The notes: generated from the letters alone by a model not told the origin. A DNA stretch of 64,000 bases from Aulostomus chinensis (GCA_037954235.1 JBBMOA010000020.1:19872677-19936676), one strand, 5' to 3'; counted from the first letter of the stretch, positions 49,427-62,339 are shown. Translations and numbers: made by a program.

Positions 49427-50412
49427 TAACAGTTAGTTAATGTGTAATCAGCCATGAGTAAACAGTTAATTGATGTGTAGGGGAATCATCCACTAATGAT
49501 GTTTGAAATGGGTTGCAGCAAAGATGGATGGAAACACAGGGGAGGTCTTTGTGGGGCTCGTGGGTTAAGGGGAAGTGTCACTTCAGGTGTGCATGTTCTG
49601 CACTTTGGAGTAAAGGTCTCAAAGAACATTAATTAATTCTTAATTAGGCTTAAGTAATGCTTAATTACCAAACCTTTAAGACTAAGCATTGATTATTAAT
49701 GTTCCATTTTTTCCTCCATTCAAACATGAGAAAGAAAAAGTCCTGCACGCTGCTCTTGCACATCACAATTTATTAACCATTTATTGATCAACTATTGATA
49801 TTCATCAATAGTTGTTGTTGTTTTTGATTTTTTTAATTCTTCCCTCCTTTTTCTCCCTCTTTTTTCTCCCCCCCTGCCGATCCGGGGAGGGCCGCGGACC
49901 ACCACATGCTTCTTCGGTTACACGTGGAGCTTCTTCTTTTCAACACACAAAAGAGTTTCAACAGGGGACTGTAGCCACTTGTGGGGGTTCACACTACCCC
50001 CACCCCACCCCCCCCCCCCCAATCCCCAAAAATCCAAACTTTTTGTCCACCTCTAATATGCTTCCACAGTGTTTTAGTCACAGGACAACATTAATTTCCC
50101 TTCTACCATTTTCTTTTAACACTGAGAGACTTTTGCAGCCACAAACTCTTCTCCACGTGTGGACTTTTATTAGCTCCATGTCTGAAAAGTATTGGATATG
50201 TCATGCCATGCCCATGAAAAGCAGGACGAGAGGTTAATAGCAGCAGCTAGTGTGTACAAGTATTCTGTTTAACCTGTAGCAAAGCTCACAAAACAGTTCT
50301 TTCTAAGCGAGATAGTTTGAATGCTTGTGCGGCCGCCTCCTCGGCTGCCCTTAATGACAGACGGCGAAGATATCCTGTACTAACGACTGTCCCTGGCCTC
50401 TCTCTTTCACAG

Positions 50413-50433
50413 CTCCCATCAACCCACACCTGA
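50413..50433 (+). CDS. mdga2: mdga2 21-nt microexon: FNIII-MAM linker
   Basis: This 21-nt exon is far too short to stand out as an open reading frame. The phases identify it: the previous exon ends with one G, and G+CT gives Ala, followed by PINPHL and one leftover A. That A joins GA of the next exon as Arg, giving the linker APINPHLREF. Mammalian MDGA2 has APVNPHLREF as I recall. The acceptor follows CTCTCTTTCACAG and the donor is a consensus GTAAGT. It is phase 1 on both sides, so skipping removes seven residues between FNIII and MAM without changing the frame. Confidence 0.92.
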   Translation, partial: LPSTHT

Positions 50434-52559
50434 GTAAGTAATGGGCATCACACATAGCATGTCTGATCAGAGAGTGAGCCCCTTCCCGTGAACTACAGTG
50501 GGGAGACTGTAGAGATCAGACTCTCAACATGTCTCGCCGCATCAAAAAGATCCAGAAGTAATGATAAAGGAAGCTTCCCTTCAGGGACTCTGGCATGTTG
50601 AGAGTTTACATCTCTGCAGAGATCATCATGCATGCATGCATTTGTGCCGTTATGTGTTCTTATATTTCAATGTTTAGTTCCATTAACGAGTCGTTTCATT
50701 GTTCAAACTTTACAAATTCATGTTATTCACACCTTGAGAATCTATTCTAAATCGTTCTTAGCTGTGCTACAGTGTGCTGTTGTGAATTGCGGTTTTTATT
50801 TATTACTTCTTTTTTTTTTCCTCTATATTTTTTGGTGGGTGTTCACACAAACATTGCCAACATAATAACAAACATCCTAATCACCAACATCATTATCCAA
50901 ATCCCTGAGGGAAACTACATGCGCACCTCTTCCTTGCTTCTTCTTCTGCCTATATACTCCAAATCCTATCTTGCAGGCATAGAGGAAGCGAACATTAGCT
51001 CACAGTGGTCGGGGGCGTTGGTGTCTAGCGCCAGGCTCACCAGGCTGGACCTTCATTTAAATCTGCATGCCTAGGAGGAAAAAAACAGTAAAGAGGTGTT
51101 GCGACTCCTGCTCCACCTCTTTCTTTCTCTCCTTCCTCCGCCTCCCAGCATCGCCGCCCGCTTCCTTTCCTCCGTCCATCCACCCACGCTCCGTCTATGC
51201 TACCTCCATTACCTGCGCAAACGCTGCAGCTTCTGCTCCTCTCAAGGTCACCACTCCAAACTGCTCCCAGCTATGTTTTAATAAATCAATGAATATTTAT
51301 CAGAACGCACGCCTGCATCTTGAATCTAAATGCTCTTGTTTTTTTTCACAATCGCTTTGAGGACGCCGTTCGCCAGCATCATGTCCTCTGGTTAGGTGTT
51401 TAGCTTTGTTTGTTACATGAGTTAAATGGAGGTTTTGACACTGCCGCTACCCCTCATCAAACCAAGCCTTCCCCATACATGTAATTTCCAGCTATTCATT
51501 AGTGTGTTCTTTTTCAGACACCCCCCCCCCCCACACACACACACACACACACATGTGACTCATCATGCAAGTGTAACAATTACAGCTTTTTTCCTCCAAG
51601 GATGACAAAACCCTCAATTTAATTCTCTCTCCTACCTGCACGCTCCTCCAGTTTAAAAGTGGCAGTCAAAGGGGCGTACGGGAGAGGGAGGGGCATCCAC
51701 CTCCACCTGCATAGCCAGAGATGATGGAGTGTGATCTAGAAAGGAGGAGGTGGTGTCAATTTTAAAAACTGATTACATGAAGTCCTTTGAGGGAGACAAA
51801 ATATCCAAGGACAATCACCTCCATCATGGCAAAGCAATCAAAATCAGTCACAGTTCAAAAAGTAACACCTTCGCCTGTCAAAAAACAAATAAGAAAACCA
51901 TCAATACCTTCAAACTAACCACCCTGTAGCTGTTGCGGAAGGTAATGGAGTATCTGAGTACTTGGGTATTTATATTTAGGGGACTTTATTCACACTATAT
52001 TTATCAATAAATACAACATCATGCAGAATGTGTACTTTGAATTTTGAGATTTAAGTAAATTCCATATCAAATACTTCCCTATTTGTACATGAATAGAGTT
52101 TTTTTAGTGAGGCTTTTACCCAGGTACTATTTTATTTGGGTATTTCTACTTCTATTCATGTAAAGGCTGTGCCTTCTTTTTCACCACTGCAATTTTGTAC
52201 TTCAGACTCTTCAGTATTATTTTATTTATTAAGACGCACACACACACGCGCGCACACACGCACACACACACTTTGTCAAAAACAGAACACACTATCTGAC
52301 GTTGCCACAATAGTCAGCAGGAGGTCACATCTTAAATTAGAAAATCTCTTCATCACATCGTCTGCTGTAATTAGGACTTGTGGATCCCCCTGAGACACAC
52401 ACATGTGCAAACACACACACACACAAATACACACATACTCTCCAGGAAATCTCATAAATATACACTAAGTGTCACACTGCACGCATACTTGAGCTTCTAG
52501 TCAGAGAAACTGTTAATGATGTGGATGTGAGCGCCTGTCTCTGCTCTCTCACTCTCCAG
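50434..52559 (+). other. mdga2: mdga2 intron, microexon to MAM (2.1 kb)
   Basis: This is the shortest intron in the window. It holds a C12-(CA)11 compound repeat at 51521-51553 and CA/CG-type dinucleotide repeats at 52235-52271. No other feature can be supported. Short introns around a microexon are common and may help its recognition. Confidence 0.8.
51521..51553. repeat. Compound C12-(CA)n repeat
   Basis: A C run passes into 11 CA units, the same structure as at 28294. Confidence 0.93.
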
Positions 52560-52715
52560 GAGAGTTCCACTGCAGCTTTGAGGAGGAACCCATCTGCATG
52601 TTCACCCAGGACAAGAGCGATGATTTTGATTGGACACGGCACAGCGCTGCTACCCGTGACACCAAGTATACACCCAACACCGGTCCGAGTGGTGACCGTA
52701 GCGGTTCCAAACAGG
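52560..52715 (+). CDS. mdga2: mdga2 exon: MAM domain, N-terminal part
   Basis: This 156-nt exon (51 full codons, phase 1 at both ends) opens the MAM domain. It shows the MAM signature start FHCSFE followed by PICMFTQD, with the first two conserved cysteines at residues 4 and 11. The D-FDW motif (DDFDWTRHS), KYTPNTGP and DRSGS follow. The acceptor is CTCTCCAG and the donor a consensus GTGAGT. MAM domains act as adhesive, often homophilic, extracellular modules; in MDGA the domain is next to the GPI-anchored C-terminus. Wording of the motifs favours MDGA2 over MDGA1. Confidence 0.95.
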
Positions 52716-55700
52716 GTGAGTAATGCCAGAGCCCTCAAAGCAATCAGTCATTGTATAATCAAGAAATGTTCCTAACCTTTAAATAAGGCGTGTCGAGTTT
52801 ATGAATTTATCATTCATGCTCTTGATTTCTAAACTGTTTAATCCCTCACTTCTGCCTAGTTTTGTCTGGTGTCTGTCAATCTGTGTGATGCCCCCTTCTG
52901 TTGGATGTAAAGACCTGCATTTCTTCACAGATGGATGGAAACGGCACCTGCTAGCTAGCATGCTAACGAGGTGACCTGTCAGCCATGAGTGAGAGGCTTA
53001 TTTTCAGTGTTTTACACCATCCACTCATGTCGAATGGCCCATGGAGGGATGCATTTGCAGGGATAGGACCAATAATGCATGATAGCCTAATAGCATGTTA
53101 GCTCTTGCTAGCACACCATCCAATCTACTAGCACGACCTCTCTGAATTGTTTTGACGTTGACGGAGCATATTCCATTCCACCATAAAGACAGCAAAGTGG
53201 TGCCGAGGAATAATTCCTGCGGCATCAATACAAGAAATTGCTTTTCAGTGGTTCATCTTGCCCTATGCATTCATCACCGAGGGCACCTTTAAGACCATTT
53301 TACTGCTGATACCCCTGATTGATTAATTCACCCCTTAGGTGACTGTTTGAGCTGCCGGAATAAGGAAGCCACAGGTCAGAGTCCTTCCTTAATATGCGCC
53401 TGTTACCTGTTTCTATCAAGATATGCTGGGACACGGGACGCTTCCCATGACACCAATACTCACAACCTCTCCCAGTTTTGTATCATTTCATTTGGAAAAT
53501 AGATGGAAACTTCAACAGAAAGTGACCAAAGTACATTTCTCCGCTACAGTGCGGCAGCAGATTAAAAAAAAAAAAAAAAAAAAAAGTATTTGTGCCAGCT
53601 GTCATTATGGCTGTGCAAACACTGCACCTGCTCATTGGATTGGAAATAAAAAGGTTGGATGCATTCATTTAAATGGACACCACTTGGTTATTTTTCATGT
53701 AATCCATGCATAAATACATAAATTCTCACAGTGCGCAGGAACACAGTGTGACTATGTTATTGCTTAATTGCACAGGAAAGCATAGAACCAGCAGCATTTC
53801 AATATGATTATGTTTTATATGCCAACATTACTCTGAAAGTGTCACTTTTTTTTTAACAAGTTTAAAATTATTCAACTTCTCCAAACTGCATAATAGATGA
53901 TTTCAGCTGTGCTCATTGTGTCACCAATTGCTTGATGCAGCACAATCAAACAAAAAAGCAGCCTGGATGATTTATTGTCAAGAAGATCTTGTAACTGCTG
54001 TTTCCATGGGTACCTAACCAGAATATTTAGCATTCAGTATGTTTGTTACATGTGCGAGTATTCAATATTCAAGAGCATGATGAATAAAGAATTAACAAAA
54101 TTGGATTTGTAGGAATCCATTAGAGGATTCCGTATGATGGAAGTTATCCTTGCTGGAATATAAGTGCCTATTATAGTGCTGTAGCACCGGCAGCAGCTGA
54201 AGCAGTAAATAATGCATTGGTTTTAATCACCTAATGGTTTCAAAATGTCCAGCATTTCATTACCAGTCCTGTTCCTCTTTGCGTATAATTATCTGATATG
54301 AGATTCAACAGAGGGAGATATTCCATTAGATTTTGGCTGGAGGGGCGTGGAGCTGCTCGCTACTCACCTTCCCTGAGCCTGCAGCCAAGCAGACATCGGC
54401 TGAGACTCAGCGACGTCACCGCTGGTGTCCATGACTGTCTGACTGTAAATGCAGCCTATTGCTATCATCTTGATTTGCCCCTGGATGTCGCTATTAGTGA
54501 GAGAAGAACTGTCCTTCACAGAAAGCCCTGCTCTCTCTGTCTGCTGTGGAGGGTTTCATTTCCATCATCCTATCACCCACTTGCTGAAAAGGCAACTGAG
54601 CATGACCGAGGATGCTTCGTTTTCACTGCGTTTACAACGACAAATCATTTGTCAGTGTATCAGCAGACAGTCAGGGAGTAGTTGTGGGATTGTGCCTGAC
54701 AAAAACTCTATTATTTGTCTTATTTTTCTTCTCGGTGCAGTTTCCCAGTGAGGCGGAACGACTTTGTCTTGTGTCCTGAAGACACAAGACTTCACCAGAT
54801 AATACACAGGATACTCTACAACACACAGTATTGATTTGATGGATGACAGATGAGGCCTCTTGGAGCACTGGTCGTCATTTCTTTTTATGAAAAACACTGT
54901 CCTGACTCAGTAAATGTGACAGTGGTGGAAGAGCAGTTAGACAATTAAACAGATTTTAAACAAACCTCTTGTACAGCCAAAGGCAAATGGGAAAAAAAAA
55001 GCAAAAAGATTTCCCTGAAACCGTCAGTTTAATTTACCATTAATCCACTTTACATGAGAGCGCAGGGTTTTAATTCAGGGTTCAATCAGCCTCTTTTGCA
55101 GCTAAATACAGTTGTTTAAAAAATCTGGCGGTTCGTCGTGTTTCATGCCACCTTTGAACCTTGTTGTAATCATGTCGACTTGATCTCAGCGATTAACTTG
55201 CTGAGTACAATTTAAATAAGATGTGCAAAAATTACCCAAGTTGTTATAAACCAGAATACATAGAAAAGAGTAGCATCGTATTGTAAACATCTGTTTCCTA
55301 CTGACATGAATGGATCTTCCGGATTTCATAGCGCCAAAGAATTTCATCAAAATTCACCGATGACATGTCTAGAAATACCACTAATAGCTGCAGTGCTGCT
55401 GCACTATTAGCCTGGTGACACCATCGATATCTTGCAAGCTCAAAAGTTGAGGCCATCACGTGACGAATCCAGTCAGAAAAACAGCAGAAATGTATTTTCC
55501 ATCGCAAAACCCTGCAGCTGCGGTGTATTTCTGCAGTCGCTGCGCTTGTGAGACTGTAAGAAGTTTATTCTACACACTTTACCACTTGTTGCTTTGGGAG
55601 ACGTCATTTTTGCCATGACTGTGGTTTGCCTGTTGGGTAATCAACTCCGAGAACCAATCAGGGGCTGCGTTGCTGCTGGGCGTTAGAATGGCCGTCGTAA

Positions 55701-56061
55701 TGCAGTCCTGATCAGTGCCATCACTTTCTCTTAGTGCCCCTCCATCGGAGGAGATCCAGACGTAGCCGCAGAGTTCAGATTTGAGCTGGTCGTACCGCTC
55801 ACTCGATCCTCGTCATACCACTGATCTCTCCACCAAACTGAATTAAAATCCATTCATGACTTTTTGTTGATATCCTGCTTACAAACACACACAACAGTGA
55901 TCATACATGCTCTTTTACTGGAGCTCACGAGACATGCAGGATCTAAATCGTGAATGATCCTTTCAGATGAAGAGGATTTGACCTTCTGGATCTTACTTTC
56001 AGTAGCCTCCTGTTTATGTTCTGTACTTAACGTGTGTTTCTATGTGTCCCTGTGTTTTAAG
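52716..56061 (+). other. mdga2: mdga2 intron within MAM (3.3 kb)
   Basis: Non-coding. It contains an A-run at 53563-53585. The stretch from 53.9 to 54.3 kb is AT-rich, repeat-poor and might be conserved non-coding sequence, which cannot be judged from one genome. The open frames at 54298-54751 show no similarity to known families. Confidence 0.75.
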
Positions 56062-56223
56062 GTTTCTACATGTACATTGAAACCTCCCGACCACGGAAAG
56101 AAGGGGACCAGGCTCGGCTTGTAAGTCCATTTTTCAACGTAGCACCGAAAAACCCTTACGGTATAACCAACCCGCCGGCCTACTGCTTCGGCTTCTTCTA
56201 CCACATGTATGGAAAACACATAG
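56062..56223 (+). CDS. mdga2: mdga2 exon: MAM domain, middle part
   Basis: This 162-nt exon (53 full codons, phase 1 at both ends) continues MAM with FYMYIETSRPR, ARLVSP and the conserved Cys-aromatic core YCFGFFYHMYGKHI. The acceptor is TGTTTTAAG and the donor GTAAGA. One small difference from recalled mammalian MDGA2 is an extra residue in the loop: NPYGITNPPAYCF here against NPYGPTNTAYCF. The MAM fold normally uses four cysteines, and the third is the Cys in AYCFG. Confidence 0.95.
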
Positions 56224-57101
56224 GTAAGATGCAGCCCTCACACTTGTCATTTTCCCTAGTTTATGGAGCAAATCTACCTGTTGCACTGGAAATCCTCTGC
56301 GATATAGCCACCAGGGAACACTCAGTCAAATAAAACTTCTATCCTGCGTTTTTTTTGTTTGTTTTTGTTTTGTTTGGTTTTTTTTTTTGGTAGCTTTAAA
56401 AGAAAAAGCAACTTCAAGTTGAAGTCAAATTTTTCTGGAAATGATCCGCTAATTGAAGGGCACACCCACAGTCAATGATGAGACACCCTAATACGTTTTA
56501 CTTACAAAATAAAGTCCATAATCAAACCTCGGAAAGACATCCAAGTGGCTCAGAGGCTTAAATTGAGAGATGATAGTCTCACAATTGCTGTCCTCTACCT
56601 CTGCTTCTGACAGGGTTTTTTTTTTTTCCCTTTTGTTGTTGTGAAAAAGTAGTTGTTTGTGAAACAGGAAACACAGTAGTCACCTTGAGAAAAGAAAGAG
56701 AAAAAAAGAGAGAAATGGCTGAATGTTTTCCTGTAGGCGATGGCATTCTAGTCGTTTTCAATGTTTGTCCCTGAGGTGGATGCGAAGGGGAGTTTTTTTG
56801 TGGGGGGTGGTTTTGGGCTTTCTTGCTGAAATTTTAAAAGTCAGCGTGGCTGTCAGATGTTTCTAGCAAAAGATATCTCGTTTTTGCAACACACCCCATC
56901 AAAGGTGTGTACACAAGTCTTGGGCATTAGTTCTTACATTCCTCTCTCAATGTAGATAACAACCTCAGACCATTTGAAGATGGCAGAACCATCAAGGGAG
57001 CACTCTGTAGCTTTTGTACAACTCTTAGGCTTCCTTCACCGGGGACCCAATCAGCCAACCACAAGCACTCTGGCTCTGAGTGCATGCTGTTTGGATGATA
57101 G

Positions 57102-57102
<1 letters not shown>

Positions 57103-57166
<64 letters not shown>

Positions 57167-57193
57167 AGTGTGTGTGTGCGCGCGCGTGCGTGC
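57103..57193. repeat. (TG)n microsatellite with CG-rich end
   Basis: Thirty-one TG units, then an interruption GAGAG and a TGCGCGCGCG run, a Z-DNA-prone composition. Confidence 0.95.
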
Positions 57194-57867
57194 ACCATTG
57201 GGAGCGGTGAGATTGAATCTGTAGCACCAAAAAAAAACAAAACAGCAGGCTTATGCAGTGTTGAAGCCTCTCAGGGTGATTTCACTGTCTCAGCTTTTAC
57301 TCCATAACATTGGCGACTGGAGAAGTTAATAAGGCAGGTTTTGGGCGCCGCTGGGCGGAGTTACCACGTCACTTTGCTGTTTTAAGCAGTATAAGAGTCA
57401 AAGTACAGAAACTCCTGGTCAAATGTTACTCTACCACAAGCCACAGTTACTCGGTCAAACTCTTACTTGAGTTGAGGCGCTGGAGCGCTTGCTTTTAAAA
57501 AACACTTGCTAATACCTCAGAATTTTCACGAGCAAATATCGGGTACATTCATGCAAATGGAACAGTGGATGTGACAAATTACTGCAATTTTAAAAGAAGG
57601 AATGAAGGGGGATAAAAGTCAGGAAAGAAACGAATACTCATGTTAAGTACCAATACTAGAAAAATAGTAGAAAGATACTCAAGTACACAACTTTAGAAAT
57701 TTACTGAGTAGCGGATATTCAATATGTTTTTGGTTAATATCTGTTGGGGCATGTGAGCCAGTTGCATCACATGAAAACAAATTCCTAACTTTTATTTAAA
57801 AAGCACGTCCGTTCGCTCATTAACTACAGAGCAACTGCAAACCCCGGGCAAGCGGCCTGTCCATCTC

Positions 57868-57970
57868 AGGGCCGACACAGAGACGCGCAACCATTCACAC
57901 TTAAATACGGCCAATTCAGAGTTTTCACTCTACCAAACCTGCATGTTTTGGTCTGTGGGTGGAAGCCAGA
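57868..57970 (-). mobile_element. Decayed SINE/LINE body fragment
   Basis: The + strand words CAGGGCCGACACAGAGACGC, AACCATTCACACTTAAATACGG, CCAATTCAGAGT and TTTTGGTCTGTGGGTGGAAGCC correspond one by one to the body of the SINEs at 13.6 and 62.5 kb. Head and tail are not recognisable, and the copy is clearly older than those two. Confidence 0.6.
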
Positions 57971-60900
57971 TAATGTCGCATCAGTTTGAATAATGAATCC
58001 TGTACGCTCATGGACATCCATGTCATCAAAAGTGAAAAAAAATGTTTATTTAGCTTTACATAGACCCCCAAATTATGTTACTCAGTCTCTCAGTACCTCT
58101 CAAGTGTCAACAAAGTAGTCGCCGACCCCTAAATCACCCCTTATTTCACATTCTGGGATTAGTAGTCCAGTTAAAACTTAAGGAGTCTTGCCCCTTTTTT
58201 AGTAAGTACATTTAATTTGTTTATCATCTCAGATATATTTGACCCCGGACCGCTTAAACTCTTCCAGTGACCTTATTCAGTTTACACCTCAGATGCTGCT
58301 GTGAATGCGTTCTATGGATAATTACACATCCTTTTTGTTGTTGTTGTTGATGCATGACAACTCATGAGTTAATATCTTAAAAATGATTTGTACAGTTGCT
58401 GTACGTACAACCAGGGTGACCTGACCTGAGCGCCAAAATCACGACAAGATCCAATAAGCCAGCCAGGCCACCGTTCAGCTGGCCTCAGTGGAAGAGCCCA
58501 GGTGGAGGGGGGAGAGGGAGGGGGTTGGACCAAACATCTGGAGAGGTGGAGGAGAGGGAGGTGAAGAGGATAGAAGTGTTGGAGGGCAACTCAGCGGGGA
58601 GATGAGAGCTCCTCCGGCTCCCTGCCGAGGTTGAGTAGGCCATGACATTTCCAATTTGCTCAAATTGATCGCCAGCCAGACCCTCTCTTCCCTGACCTCC
58701 CTGTCTGTGGTGGAGCCCATGCCCAGACTGTGGCGTGTTATGATGAATGGACTAAATGTCAAGGACGTGAAACCCAGCTCAGATCTTCTGTGGCCACGCT
58801 CCATTTAGTATTCTGCCTTTCCGGCCATGAGAGAGCCCTGAGCTCTGGAATGATGATTCCTGATGCGCCCATAAGTGAACTCTTCTAAAGAATGGTCCAA
58901 ATAATGTAGTCCTATACTGTATACTGTATTTGTCCTGCCCTATTTTGAGCTGAGAGTCACAAATGCAGCTTGAAACGTCTTTGCCGTGTTGCTCTTCGGG
59001 ACTGTTGCTGTCGATGTGAGTCAACTTGTGGCACGGCAGCGCTGAGGGCCAGAATCAGTCGATTCTCACTTGATCGGGAGTCTCGCCCACACGCTGCTGC
59101 GAACAGTGGCAGGAGCTCAAAGAAACTCCTCCGTAGTTTGCTACTGGGGGATACCTGAGACAAGGTCATGCTTAATTATTGAAGCACACATCAAAGTTTG
59201 CCTTTGGAGCCCGTGTCGTATTTGTTTATTGGATTAAGTCTCCTGCAAAGCACACCAAGCAAGTCTGTTTTAAGCCTGACCTTCTGAGAAGCAATAGTCA
59301 TCCTTCCCTTAGCGAGGATGGCTCAGCTAACCTCCCCCCACCCCCACCTTCTCTCACACTATTCTCGACTGCACTCTCGTCAGGTCTTTCTAAATTCGTG
59401 CCACAGGTAGTCCCTCTCTAAAAACACCCTCCTATGAACGTACAGCATAGCCCAGGGTGTGATGACACTGACATAATCGCCTACAACGCAACCAGTTCAA
59501 AGAAAACAGAGGCAGGCCAGCTCAGCAAGAATCCTCCTACATCGTAAACACTTCAACAGGAGATGAAACCGCAGGTCATGTTCTGCACAAGAGCTCATCT
59601 CTCACTAGGGAGATTGTGCTGTCATTGGGGAAAGTGCACACTGTGCTGATGAGAGAATATGAACAGGGCCATACAATATAACTTTCTCTCGTTTCTCCAA
59701 GGCGGCTGCAGAGTAATGAGGCACCTCGCTGAGGCAAAGATGCATCAATACAAAGGGTGCAATAGCCAGTCATATCAACGCCAAGGTTCTGCTCTCCATA
59801 CTTGCAGAATTTTATTTGATTTCCAAGCAGCGGTGAGCCGGGGGAATGTTTCTCTTTGGTGTTAACCTGATTTGGGTCTTTGGATGCTGCTTCTGTTGGC
59901 CCACTGCTGAAAGATACTGCTTCTGCATAGGGAAGAAGAAAAAAAAAAAAAGAACAGCTAACCCAATCAGTGTGTTTGGAGAGGAGGGTAAAGTAGTTGC
60001 ACTCGGTGTCATCATCTGACAGTTTTATATCAAAGCCCAGGGCCAGACAAGAGGTCTCACTGAGGGGAGTCTTCAATTCAGACCTGGTTTATAGTCTCTT
60101 CTGTTTCAATGAGAACCAGTATTTCCCTCTTATTTCAGGAGTTCAGGCCTCCAGAGAAACTTCTGCCTACGCTGCTGCTGCCTAACTTTTTCATTTAGTT
60201 GCACCCGCACATAATTCAGGTGAACATATATGCATTGTAATGCATAATGTTGACCATTTTATCTTATCTGAGCAGCAGAAATTGGAAAAGTTGCTCCTTG
60301 TAAAAGGAATATATTTTGGCCTTTTTCTCTATGGTAGACTCCGGCTGTGGTTCAGAGTCAGATGAGGCCATCGCCGCCCAAATATGTCCGGTCAGAATGA
60401 GGTATTTTACCGGTGATAGGCGAGACAGGTGGAGGGAAGGTTACCTCAGCCAGCAGTGAGGACTGGGTTTAGGCCTTTCAGAGCCAGATACAGGTGTAAT
60501 GAGTGTGCCTCCAGATATAAACAAGTCTAGCTTAAGCCAGAGTGCTTGTGGCAGTCACAGCAGGAGTCCATCCTAGAGAATCTGCAAGATGAGAAGGCAC
60601 AAAGACTAGAGGGGTAGGGGTAGAAGTCAAGTTAGCAGCATGCATTAATGAGATATGAGTGTGTACAGAGGGACAGGAGCAGAGAAGAGAGAAGCTTGGA
60701 GTCTCATGGGAAATCCCCTGGGATTTAAGACCAAACTTATGATGGAAATCACACCGAAAGTGAAAATACACCCTGACTTGCATACTCTCTGTGCTTCCTG
60801 CACTGGACGTACCATTCCAGTGCCTCGATCCCCACTGGCACACAGCACTGTTGGCTCTGTATGATTTTTCATGCTCCAGCTTCAACCACCAGGAACACTT

Positions 60901-61364
60901 GACTCTCTCAAGCTGTTTTCCTTTAAATTCATCCAAACTGAACCCATCTACTTAGTTTAAGTTCTTGTGATGTAACAGCTTAGCGCCAACCAAAGCTAAT
61001 TATTCTTGTATTCTTGAATTCTTTTGGTCCACACGATTAGAGACAAAAACAATTTAAAACCCATCAAAAGTCCATTTCAGACAGTCGAATGCATGTGAAG
61101 GCATTTTACCAGTAAAAGAAAAGAGAAAGATTGACTTTTTAAGGACCTGCGGCCACCTAGAAAGGACATCATAGCATTTTTCTTGATGTAAAAACAAACA
61201 ACCGCTCTTTCCATTTTGACTCTCTGACTAGTAGATTACAAAGTTGTGGCGTCATGGTGCAGTTTCATGAATACACACATGCCTTATTTCTTTTCCTTTT
61301 TTTCTCTCTTTTTTTTCAAGCTGCATTCAGCTGAGAAGAATATCAGGCGTTAGAGACGACATCA

Positions 61365-61365
<1 letters not shown>

Positions 61366-61405
<40 letters not shown>
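61366..61405. repeat. (CA)n microsatellite
   Basis: Twenty AC units. Confidence 0.95.
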
Positions 61406-61407
<2 letters not shown>

Positions 61408-62339
61408 AGATGGGCTCACTAAATGTCACGGTTGCTAGTGTGACCAAGGAAAATATTTAGTCAAACATGTTTGGTCGAACAACTCAGGAGCCATGGAGTT
61501 CCACACAGTATGAATTCAGCTGAAACTGAGACCTTGTCGCATTTCTTTTAGATGTAAAATCTGGTTTCCGGTAGTTTTTTTCCGGTGCAGCTGAGGAAGA
61601 AATGCAGGTGAACTGAGAGGAAGGTGACGTGTACAGAAATAGTTAACTAATGTAAATTAGGAAGACATGTCCTCCACTGGGGGATTATTTACGCTCACCA
61701 AACATTCTCATCACATTTTACCCATTAGTGATAATTAATGTGGAATATTATGAGCCTCAACTTAATAAATGTATAAATTCACAAGACCTGAGTTAACCTT
61801 TGTTACTTCTTGGCTCTGCCTCAAATGCAGAGAGAATACATGAATTTGAAATGCAGACGCTGGGTGGTTATTAAGCCTAAAATGTTTTTAAGTTGTGGAT
61901 CCAATTCCACCAAGATTTCAAACTGGTATCGGGTGGTGGAGTGTTATTTTATTTTACATCATGTGTTAGGTTGTGCTGTTATCACGAGCTGAAATAGGTG
62001 GATAAATTACATTAGTTAGAAAATAAAAGAGAGAGGAGGATGGCGAGGGAAAAGAAAGCAGGTCAGCCTATTGTTTTTTTTACTGCAGGGAGCAACACTA
62101 ATATAGCGCTCAGCAATAGTGAGCTGACGGACTAAAGGGTGATGACTGGTAAAAACACCTATAATCTGTATTTTTACACTGATAATGTATAGGATTGTCG
62201 AAATGAACCCTCAAGAGAAGCACTCGGCTCTGCAGGCTTTGTTCATTGATTAGTTGTCCAGCTGCAACTTTAATTCACACTCTCTGCTCTAATAACAGCA
62301 TATTTAGCCAAAGCAGGAAGCTACTTGCAGACTAAAAGT

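Larger units (their letters stand above)
39028..50412 (+). other. mdga2: mdga2 intron, FNIII to microexon (11.4 kb)
   Basis: Non-coding. It contains candidate TTAA-type MITEs at 39.82-40.51 and 48.87-49.43 kb, a possible third inverted-repeat element at 43.30-43.84 kb, (CA)n at 42.1 and 45.4 kb, a GAA/GGA-rich tract at 47.34 kb and G- or C-runs at 47.44 and 50.0 kb. Open frames such as the 188-codon one at 46143-46709 on the minus strand show no family similarity that I recognise. Confidence 0.8.

Noticed and set aside
52940..53130. Possible foldback element from CTAGCTAGCATGCTAAC and TTAGCTCTTGCTAGC
   Set aside because: The words are short, self-palindromic and do not extend into paired arms.
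59576..60076. 166-codon open frame on the minus strand
   Set aside because: No recognised family, includes a poly-Phe run from an A tract, and fits chance in non-coding DNA.
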